Below are positions 6,994-12,381 of a stretch of 12,381 nucleotides of DNA, one piece after another. This DNA comes from CAG-791 sp963591995 (GTDB lineage Bacteria; Bacillota; Clostridia; Lachnospirales; Lachnospiraceae). The notes under the pieces are model-generated. The model did not search any database. It worked only from the letters and a program-made list of their open reading frames with translations, and was not told the DNA's origin. Location of the stretch: NCBI GenBank assembly GCA_963591995.1, contig CAVAUJ010000070.1:1-12381 (forward strand), written 5' to 3'. A program made the translations under genes and the position numbers. The first letter of the stretch is position 1. The number at the start of each line of letters is the position of its first letter.

Positions 6994-8709
6994 ATGCCTA
7001 CTATTTTCGTGGATGGACAGCAGAGGCAGTACGAGGAGGGGACGACCTTTGAGCAGATCGTGGAGGAGTTCCAGCCGCAGTATGAGAACGGCATTGCCCT
7101 GGTGTATTTCAATCGCAAGCTACGGGAGCTGAGCAGGGAGCCGGAGGGGGACGGCGCGGTCTCTTTGATCACGACGAAGGACAATGCGGGATATCTTACC
7201 TACATGCGGACGGCGACGTTGATGCTGGTGAAGGCGGTTTCGGATGTGACGGGAACGCCGGGGCAGACGGACGGACTGCAGGTTCGGACGGAGTTCGCAC
7301 TGGGAGATGCCTATTTTTGCACGCTTCACGGAGAGGTGAGCGCGCAGATGGAAGCACTCGGCTTTGTGCCGTGTGAGGATGGCTCGATTCGGGTGACCGA
7401 GAAGGCTGCCGCGTGCATTCAGAGTCGCATGGAGGAGCTGAGGGACCGCCGGGAGCCCATCACCAAGAAGACCTATCCGATCGATGACGCCGTAGCGCTG
7501 TTTGAACGGCAGGGAATGCAGGACAAGGTGAAGCTGTTCCGCTTCCGCCGCAGCTCTACGGTGAATGTGTATTCACTCGGCGGCTATCAGGATTATTTTT
7601 ACGGCTACATGCTGCCGTCTGCCGGGTATGTGCAGACCTTTGAGGTGCTGCCCTACCGGGAGGGATTCCTGCTGAACATTCCGAGCCGCTCGAAGCCGGG
7701 GGAGCTGACACCCTTTAAGGAGAGACGCAATCTCTACGAGCAGCTGATGCTCTCGACGAAGTGGGGACAGCTCGTGGAGGTGTCGACGGTCGGTGAGCTG
7801 AACGACCAGATCTGCCGCGGGAACATCTCCGACATGGTGCTGGTGCAGGAGGCGCTGCAGGAACGCCGCATCGGGGAGATCGCGCGAACCATTGCAAAGC
7901 GGGAAACCGCGAAGGTGATCCTGGTGGCGGGTCCTTCCTCCTCGGGGAAGACCACCTTTGCGCATCGTCTGGCCATCCAGCTGCGGACCTTTGGCCTGCG
8001 GCCGCAGATTATGTCGATGGACAACTGGTTTGTAAATCGTGAGCAGACGCCCGTCGACGAGAACGGTGATTTTGATTACGAGTGTCTGGAGGCGCTGGAT
8101 CTGGCATTGTTCAATGACAACATGGTGGCGCTCCTCAAGGGGGAGGAGGTGGTGCTCCCGACCTTTGATTTTAAGTCCGGGAGACGCCGTCTCTGCGATG
8201 CTCCGGTTCGGATGGGCCGGGAGGATATCCTGATCATTGAGGGCATTCATGGCCTGAATCCGAAAACGAGCGCCGACATTCCGGATGAGAACAAGTTCAA
8301 AATTTACACCTCTGCGATGACGTCCATGAACATTGACAGCCACAACCGGATTCCCTCCTCGGACACGCGCCTCCTGCGCCGGCTGGTGCGGGATGTCAGA
8401 TTCCGCAGGATCGGTGCGGAGGAGACGATCGCGCTCTGGAAGAAGGTCCGGGCGGGGGAGGCAAAATACATCTTCCCGTATCAGGACAACGTGGATGCGG
8501 TTTTCAACTCTGTCCTGATCTACGAGCAGGCGGTGCTGAAGCAGTTCGCGGAACCGCTGCTTTTCTCCATTCCGCAGGAATCGGCAGAATACTATGAGGC
8601 CAAGCGCCTGCTCAAGTTCCTGGATTATTTCGTGGGGGTGGATACGGCCTCTCTGCCGGCCAACTCCATTTGCCGGGAATTCATCGGCGGCAGCTGCTTC
8701 TCGCTGTGA
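6994..8709 (+). CDS. Nucleoside kinase (uridine kinase-like) with ThrRS-like N-terminal domains
   Basis: A P-loop kinase of the uridine kinase/phosphoribulokinase family, predicted to phosphorylate a nucleoside such as uridine. The 571 residues comprise: a TGS-like domain (1-60, MPTIFVDGQQ...GAVSLITTKD); a region related to the threonyl/alanyl-tRNA synthetase second additional domain (about 66-240); and the kinase (about 300-520) with Walker A GPSSSGKT (313-320), the substrate loop SMDNWFVNRE followed by DFDYECLEALD, and Walker B ILIIEGIHGL (412-421). The synthetase-like part lacks the zinc/editing residues: HxxxH is T73/M77 and the CxxxH equivalent is F202/M206 in FYGYMLPSAG. Such fusions are known in Clostridia and Thermotoga; the exact substrate is not certain. 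It is the last gene before the independent rnpB unit. Confidence 0.87.
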   Translation: MPTIFVDGQQRQYEEGTTFEQIVEEFQPQYENGIALVYFNRKLRELSREPEGDGAVSLITTKDNAGYLTYMRTATLMLVKAVSDVTGTPGQTDGLQVRTEFALGDAYFCTLHGEVSAQMEALGFVPCEDGSIRVTEKAAACIQSRMEELRDRREPITKKTYPIDDAVALFERQGMQDKVKLFRFRRSSTVNVYSLGGYQDYFYGYMLPSAGYVQTFEVLPYREGFLLNIPSRSKPGELTPFKERRNLYEQLMLSTKWGQLVEVSTVGELNDQICRGNISDMVLVQEALQERRIGEIARTIAKRETAKVILVAGPSSSGKTTFAHRLAIQLRTFGLRPQIMSMDNWFVNREQTPVDENGDFDYECLEALDLALFNDNMVALLKGEEVVLPTFDFKSGRRRLCDAPVRMGREDILIIEGIHGLNPKTSADIPDENKFKIYTSAMTSMNIDSHNRIPSSDTRLLRRLVRDVRFRRIGAEETIALWKKVRAGEAKYIFPYQDNVDAVFNSVLIYEQAVLKQFAEPLLFSIPQESAEYYEAKRLLKFLDYFVGVDTASLPANSICREFIGGSCFSL

Positions 8710-8744
8710 GAGGCGGAGAGCAGCCGCACGTTATAAAGATTTCA

Positions 8745-8774
8745 TTGGAAATAATACGGAAGGTGTGCTAAGTT
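8745..8774 (+). promoter_or_regulatory. Probable rnpB promoter
   Basis: TTGGAA (8745-8750; 4 of 6 to the -35) and an extended -10 TGCTAAGTT (8766-8774, hexamer TAAGTT) are separated by 18 nt. The predicted start site, about 8781-8784, coincides with the first base of the RNase P RNA P1 helix at 8785, and this positional agreement is the main support. The -10 itself is weak. Confidence 0.45.
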
Positions 8775-8782
8775 TAGTAGCT

Positions 8783-9130
8783 GTGAGCAGGGCAGACGAT
8801 CGCGGCCTCGCTGCATGCGAGGGTGAGGAAAGTCCGGGCTTCAAAGGGCAGGATACCGGTTAACGGCCGGCGGAGGCAACTCCCGGGAAAGTGCAACAGA
8901 GATATACCGCCGTCCTTTTCGGAGGACGGTAAGGGTGAAAAGGCAGTGTAAGAGACTACCGTCCGTGCAGTAATGTGCGGAGCCATGTAAACCCTATCCG
9001 AAGCAAGACCGAAACGGAAACGATGGATTGGCCCGATCCGTTTCCGGGTGCGTCGCTTGAGGCTGTCGGCAACGGCAGTCCTAGAAAGATGATCGTCCAA
9101 CGACAGAACCCGGCTTATCGCCCTGCTCCT
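8783..9130 (+). ncRNA. rnpB: RNase P RNA (type A)
   Basis: The catalytic RNA that trims the 5' leader of precursor tRNAs. The ends are set by P1: GAGCAGGGC (8785-8793) pairs with GCCCTGCTC (9120-9128). Universal core elements are present in order: GAGGAAAGTCCGGGCT (from 8825), GTGCAACAGAGA (near 8892), a P12 hairpin CCGTCC/GGACGG, GGGTGAAAAGG, GTAAGAGACTACC, GTAAACCCTATCCGAAGCAAGACC-like J15/16, AGAAAGATGATCG and ACAGAACCCGGCTTATCG (from 9103). The length of about 345 nt and these elements fit the ancestral type A fold, not the Bacillus type B. The L15 loop reads ATGTAAAC where the Escherichia coli motif is CGGTAAAC. It lies between the kinase and its own terminator. Confidence 0.97.
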
Positions 9131-9143
9131 ATTGTTGAAAATA

Positions 9144-9178
9144 TGGTACCTGTTTCCGGTACATTAAACGATGTACCA
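9144..9178 (+). promoter_or_regulatory. Three mutually exclusive GGTAC hairpins downstream of rnpB
   Basis: Three copies of a GGTAC/GTACC core can pair in alternative ways. GTACC (9146-9150) pairs with GGTAC (9158-9162); GGTACA (9158-9163) pairs with TGTACC (9172-9177); TGGTAC (9144-9149) pairs with GTACCA (9173-9178). All are perfect and exclude each other. They lie just before the terminator at 9181-9222 and could influence its formation, or they may merely protect the rnpB 3' end before trimming. Function is inferred only. Confidence 0.4.
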
Positions 9179-9180
9179 CT

Positions 9181-9222
9181 CCGCCTCCGGGATGCGATGC
9201 ATTCCGGAGCTGCGGTTTTTTT
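9181..9222 (+). terminator. Strong intrinsic terminator downstream of rnpB
   Basis: CCGC (9181-9184) plus CTCCGGGATGC (9185-9195), loop GAT, GCATTCCGGAG (9199-9209), a two-base CT bulge and GCGG (9212-9215) form a 15-bp stem with one G-U pair, followed by seven T (9216-9222). It lies about 50 nt after the mature rnpB 3' end and ends only 14 nt before the start codon of the next gene. Confidence 0.93.
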
Positions 9223-9236
9223 ACGGTTCTGGCCGC

Positions 9237-9968
9237 ATGAATCTTTACAATCATAAAATAGGAAATAAGAGGCTGTTTACCATCGTGGTTCTGGCGGCGC
9301 TCCTTGGCATGTTCCTCATCCGCGCAATCCTTTTGCAAAACGGCACCATCGAGCGCATGTACACGCTGGAACCGGATGCCTTGCATACTGCGCTTGCTCA
9401 ATATGAGGTAATCATTCAATCGGAGCAGTCCGGGAATACCGTGACAGGCGGCGGGACGATTCTGGACGGCAGGAAGAATTCGACGAAGGATGCGCAATAT
9501 ACCCTGACCATCGCCACAGCCCTGCATGTGGTGGGCGATGCACAGACGGTGTGTGTCATCATGCCGGACGGCACAAAGGTTGAGGGAACGGTGACCGCTG
9601 CAAATGCAGAGCAAACGGGCGAAGGTGAGGATCTTGCCTTTGTGCAATGCCTTTGGGAGGAGGAGATCGACGGCTATTATTCCAGAGATCTTCTGGAGCG
9701 CCTGAAGGAAGAGGATCCTGTCTATGCGCTGAAGCAAAGCGGCGGGGAAAAGAACCTGGTCAGCGGGGTGATCCGGTCGGTCGGCAGTTGTGTGGACGGC
9801 ATAGGGGAGGACCTTATTCTGGCGGACATCGGCGGGACGGAAGGAATGTCCGGAAGCGGATTGTACGGGAAATCGGGCAATTACCTCGGAATGATCGTGC
9901 AGGGGACGGAGGACGGAACGGTTGCCTGCATTCCGGCGGATGTTGTTGAGAGTGCGATGAATCGTTGA
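9237..9968 (+). CDS. Membrane-anchored trypsin-like serine protease-like protein
   Basis: A 243-residue protein with a short basic N-terminus, one hydrophobic segment (about 13-34, FTIVVLAALLGMFLIRAILL) and an extracytoplasmic chymotrypsin-fold domain. All three triad positions can be proposed: H97 (TIATALHVV, matching the usual TAAHVV), D132 (GEDLAFVQ, matching DLAVLK) and S205 (GMSGSGLYGKSGNYLGMIV, matching GNSGGPL). It resembles the HtrA protease core but has no PDZ domain, so it may be a minimal membrane protease or a relative with altered activity; the specific family is not recognised. ATG 9237 is chosen because it starts right at the membrane anchor; an upstream in-frame ATG (9171) would put the terminator inside the gene. 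No Shine-Dalgarno site precedes 9237, unlike the neighbouring genes. Confidence 0.75.
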   Translation: MNLYNHKIGNKRLFTIVVLAALLGMFLIRAILLQNGTIERMYTLEPDALHTALAQYEVIIQSEQSGNTVTGGGTILDGRKNSTKDAQYTLTIATALHVVGDAQTVCVIMPDGTKVEGTVTAANAEQTGEGEDLAFVQCLWEEEIDGYYSRDLLERLKEEDPVYALKQSGGEKNLVSGVIRSVGSCVDGIGEDLILADIGGTEGMSGSGLYGKSGNYLGMIVQGTEDGTVACIPADVVESAMNR

Positions 9969-10025
9969 GGCGGCTTTTCATTGGAGTGCTGCGCTGAATA
10001 TCTGCAGCAGAAAGGATAGAGGAAT

Positions 10026-11336
10026 ATGACAAAGGTAGATATTATTTCCGGCTTTTTGGGAGCCGGCAAGACCACGTTGATCCGGAAGCTCATCGGCGAT
10101 GCACTGGCGGGGACCAAGGTGGTCCTTATTGAGAATGAATTCGGTGAGATCGGCATTGACGGCGGCTTTCTGAAGGAAGCCGGCATTGAGATCCGTGAGA
10201 TGAATTCCGGCTGCATCTGCTGCTCTCTGGTCGGAGATTTCAATACATCCCTGCAGCAGGTCATGACGACCTATGCGCCGGAGAGAATCCTGATCGAGCC
10301 CTCGGGCGTCGGAAAGCTGGACGATGTGATGCGCGCCATCGAGAAGACGGCGGCGGAGATTCCGGAGCTGCAGCTGAACAGCGCGGTGACGGTGGTGGAT
10401 GCCACCAAGGCCAGGGTATATTTCAAGAACTTCGGCGAGTTCTTTGTGAACCAGATTGAGAATGCGGGAACGATTCTCCTCACACGCACGGACAAGGCTT
10501 CGCAGGAGAAGATCGATGAAGCGACCGCGCTGATTCGCGAGCACAACGCCAAAGCGACCATCATCACGACACCGCTGAAGGATCTGGACGGCAAGACCGT
10601 TCTGGAGGCCATTGAGGGCAAATCCGATCTGCAGAGCGAGATTCTTGCGGAGGTGATGGCTTCGGAGGAGGAGCATCACCACCATCATCACCATCATGAT
10701 GAGCATGCGGAGAAATACACCGATGAGGAGGGCAATACGGTCTATCGCGCCCGCCACCACGATCATGATGAGGAAGAGGAACACGAGGGCCACTGCTGCC
10801 ATCATCACGATCATGACGAGGAAGAGGAGCACGAGGGCCACTGCTGCCACCACCACGATCATGACGAGGAAGAGAAGCACGAGGGCCACTGCTGCCATCA
10901 TCACGATCATGACGAGGAAGAGCACGAGGGTCATTGCTGCCATCACCACGACCATGATGAGGAAGAGCACGAGGGTCATTGCTGCCATCACCACGACCAT
11001 GATGAGGAAGAGCACGAAGGCCATTGCTGCCACCATCACCATGACCATGATGCGGATGAGGTCTTTGAGAGCTGGGGAATGGAGACGCCGCACAGCTATA
11101 CTGCGGAGGGGCTTGCTGCCATTCTGCATGCGCTGGAGGATTGGGAGCAATACGGCTTTGTCCTTCGGTCCAAGGGAATGCTGCCTGCGGCAGACGGAAC
11201 CTGGCTGCATTTTGATTACGTGCCCGGCGAGCCGCAGATTCGTGCAGGAGCGCCGGATATTACCGGTAAGATCTGTGTCATCGGATCCGGACTGCAGCAG
11301 GAGCGGCTGGAAAAGCTGTTCAAGCAGCGCGGCTGA
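10026..11336 (+). CDS. COG0523/CobW-family metal-chaperone GTPase with His/Cys-rich repeat region
   Basis: A G3E-family P-loop GTPase of the COG0523 group, whose studied members deliver or handle zinc, cobalt or nickel. The 436 residues contain Walker A GFLGAGKTT (9-17), the metal motif CxCC in SGCICC (61-66), Walker B ILIEPSG (88-94), a G4-position motif TRTD (153-156; usually NKxD) and a C-terminal CobW_C domain (about 347-436). Between them lies a metal-binding stretch: eight consecutive His (217-224) and six tandem units of HHDHDEEE(E/K)HEGHCCH type (244-336), ending HHHDHD. Residues 217-342 hold 49 His and 12 Cys. The start has AAAGGATAGAGG upstream. No Zur-type operator is evident in the 57-nt upstream spacer. 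It precedes a second, divergent COG0523 gene and is probably in one operon with it. Confidence 0.94.
   Translation: MTKVDIISGFLGAGKTTLIRKLIGDALAGTKVVLIENEFGEIGIDGGFLKEAGIEIREMNSGCICCSLVGDFNTSLQQVMTTYAPERILIEPSGVGKLDDVMRAIEKTAAEIPELQLNSAVTVVDATKARVYFKNFGEFFVNQIENAGTILLTRTDKASQEKIDEATALIREHNAKATIITTPLKDLDGKTVLEAIEGKSDLQSEILAEVMASEEEHHHHHHHHDEHAEKYTDEEGNTVYRARHHDHDEEEEHEGHCCHHHDHDEEEEHEGHCCHHHDHDEEEKHEGHCCHHHDHDEEEHEGHCCHHHDHDEEEHEGHCCHHHDHDEEEHEGHCCHHHHDHDADEVFESWGMETPHSYTAEGLAAILHALEDWEQYGFVLRSKGMLPAADGTWLHFDYVPGEPQIRAGAPDITGKICVIGSGLQQERLEKLFKQRG
10755..11033 (+). repeat. In-frame tandem repeat encoding the His/Cys metal-binding units
   Basis: Six units: three of 48 nt (starting 10755, 10803, 10851) and three of 45 nt (10899, 10944, 10989). 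All are multiples of three, so the frame is kept. Units 1-3 share codon choices (GGC CAC TGC TGC) that differ from units 4-5 (GGT CAT TGC TGC), and unit 6 is intermediate, suggesting two expansion steps. The 45 bases at 10914-10958 are repeated exactly at 10959-11003, a sign of recent duplication. An octa-His run (10674-10697) precedes the array. Confidence 0.95.
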
Positions 11337-11395
11337 TGGCGATGAGTGAGAATGCGACAGGAGACAGCGGCAGGATACTGCTGGGAGCAGAAGAT

Positions 11396-12346
11396 ATGGA
11401 AAAGATACCGGTATATGTTATCAATGGCTTTCTGGATGCAGGAAAATCCAGTTTTTTTGCCTATACATTGGGGCAGCCCTATTTTCAGTCCAAGGACAGA
11501 ACGCTGCTGATCCTGTGTGAGGAGGGAGAGCTGGAATACAGCAAGGAGCTTCTTACGCAGAGCAGGACGGATCTGGTTACCGTGGATGATATAAAGGATT
11601 TCACCCCGGCCCGGCTGATGACATGGAATGCACAGTATCACCCGGGGCGTGTTCTCATTGAGTGGAACGGCATGTGGGATTTCCGGCAGTTCCGACTGCC
11701 GCACGCCTTCAAGCTGGAGCAGCAGATTTCCTGCATCGACGCCTCCACCTTCAGTGTGTATTTCTCCAATCTTGCCATGCGCTCGCTCCTTTTCGAAGAG
11801 CTGCGCAATTCCGAGCTCATCATGTTCAACCGCTGCGACGGAATTGATCCCGAGGAGCTGGTGAAGTTCAAGCGCAATGTCAAGGCTGTCTGCGAGAATG
11901 CAGAGCTGATTTTTGAGGATGCAAAGGGCGAGATTGACATGACCACGGAAGAGGATCTTCCGTACGATGTAAACCAGCCGGTTATCGAGCTCGAGGGTCT
12001 CAATTACGGCATCTGGTATCTGGATGCCATGGAACACATGGATCGCTATGAGGGAAAGACCATCCGTTACCGTGCGATTGTGGCAAGACCGGAGAATTTC
12101 CCCAAGGGCTATTTTGTCCCGGGGCGCATGGCGATGACCTGCTGTGCCGAGGATATGCAGTTCCTCGGATACGCCTGCCGATACGAGAAAGAGGCGGAGC
12201 TGAAGGAGAAGAACTGGGTACAGATCACGGCGACGGTTCGCTGTGAGTATTTTGCGGAATATGAGGGAGAGGGCATCGTGCTCCATGCAACGGAGGTTTC
12301 ACCCTGCCCGGAGCCGAAGGACGCATTGATCAATTTCGCGGGATAG
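11396..12346 (+). CDS. CxCC-less COG0523-like GTPase fused to a DUF1980/YcgQ-like C-terminal domain
   Basis: A 316-residue P-loop protein related to COG0523 GTPases. Seen: Walker A GFLDAGKSS (11-19; D replaces the usual G), a Walker B-like VLIEWNGMWD (86-95), and NRCD (145-148) at the NKxD position. The region that should hold CxCC reads LCEEGELEYSKELL, so the metal motif is missing. Residues about 199-306 resemble the C-terminal domain of YcgQ/TIGR03943 permease-subunit proteins: IRYRAIVARPENFPKG, VPGRMAMTCCAEDMQFLGY (C249-C250) and WVQITATVRCEY. Start: GGGAG (11383-11387) lies 8 nt before ATG 11396, giving a start like its neighbour's. The alternative ATG 11336 overlaps the upstream stop by one base but has no ribosome-binding site. 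Probably translationally linked to the His-rich GTPase and acting with it in metal homeostasis (inference). Confidence 0.85.
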   Translation: MEKIPVYVINGFLDAGKSSFFAYTLGQPYFQSKDRTLLILCEEGELEYSKELLTQSRTDLVTVDDIKDFTPARLMTWNAQYHPGRVLIEWNGMWDFRQFRLPHAFKLEQQISCIDASTFSVYFSNLAMRSLLFEELRNSELIMFNRCDGIDPEELVKFKRNVKAVCENAELIFEDAKGEIDMTTEEDLPYDVNQPVIELEGLNYGIWYLDAMEHMDRYEGKTIRYRAIVARPENFPKGYFVPGRMAMTCCAEDMQFLGYACRYEKEAELKEKNWVQITATVRCEYFAEYEGEGIVLHATEVSPCPEPKDALINFAG

Positions 12347-12381
12347 CGGAAGGGATCGTGCCGACAGATCCGAAAAGAAAA

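Noticed and set aside
8693..8724. Hairpin at the end of the nucleoside kinase gene (GCTGCTTCTC / GAGAGCAGC)
   Set aside because: The stem is imperfect and is followed by CGCACG, not a T-tract, so it is not supported as a terminator.
9171..9236. Upstream extension of the protease-like gene to ATG 9171
   Set aside because: It would place the strong rnpB terminator inside the coding sequence and add residues with no signal-anchor logic; no ribosome-binding site supports it.
9969..10025. Possible Zur operator or promoter before the COG0523 pair
   Set aside because: No convincing inverted repeat of Zur type and no -35/-10 pair with good spacing; only a weak 5-bp GCTGC/GCAGC dyad is present.
9978..11210. 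Minus-strand frame with long runs of Met/Val/Ala/Leu resembling a multi-pass membrane protein
   Set aside because: The hydrophobic repeats are the antisense reading of the His/Asp/Glu repeat in the COG0523 gene, which has clear homology on the + strand.
10696..11349. Alternative + frame over the repeat encoding a Thr/Met/Arg-rich protein
   Set aside because: It is a frame-shifted reading of the same repeat array; repeats in multiples of three keep all frames open.
12347..12381. Possible terminator after the last gene (GGATC...GATCC dyad)
   Set aside because: The stem is only 5 bp with a large loop and A-rich 3' sequence, and the window ends; nothing can be concluded.

Overview
The window is GC-rich DNA, by eye well above 50% G+C. 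It looks like the chromosomal core of an anaerobic Firmicute, most likely a Clostridia/Lachnospiraceae member. The reasons are the gene order dgt-dnaG-rpoD-trmK-Nif3 (the Gram-positive primase/sigma block), a clostridial nucleoside kinase with a threonyl-tRNA-synthetase-like N-terminus, a type-A RNase P RNA, and strong Shine-Dalgarno sites a few bases from most starts. All protein genes lie on the + strand. There is one 57-base run of N (6015-6071).

Layout. 5-265: tRNA-Leu(CAG) and tRNA-Val(GAC), closed by a strong intrinsic terminator. 266-467: a gene-free leader full of inverted repeats, with a possible promoter for the next block. 468-6885: dGTPase-like dgt, primase dnaG, primary sigma factor rpoD, tRNA m1A22 methyltransferase trmK (its 3' end lost in the N run) and a Nif3-like dinuclear-metal protein. 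Two spacers in this block, after dgt and after rpoD, are built from degenerate short tandem repeats (about 19-nt and exactly 16-nt periods). 6994-8709: nucleoside kinase. 8783-9222: rnpB with its own promoter and terminator. 9237-9968: a membrane-anchored trypsin-like protein whose start codon sits 14 bases after the rnpB terminator. 10026-12346: two adjacent COG0523/CobW-type GTPases.

How the genes fit together. The first block combines DNA replication initiation (primase), dNTP control (dGTPase), transcription initiation (sigma), tRNA modification and tRNA genes, as in the macromolecular-synthesis operons of Gram-positive bacteria. The COG0523 pair is a separate metal-handling unit. The upstream protein has the canonical CxCC motif plus an exceptional His/Cys/acid tandem repeat. 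The downstream one lacks CxCC and carries a C-terminal domain resembling the soluble subunit of YcgQ/YcgR-type permeases (DUF1980/TIGR03943).

Most of the window is ordinary housekeeping DNA. The most interesting points are the two-GTPase metal module, a roughly 60-residue insert in the sigma factor, the repeat-built spacers, and the attenuator-like layout between rnpB and the protease gene. I see no mobile element, CRISPR array or phage gene.
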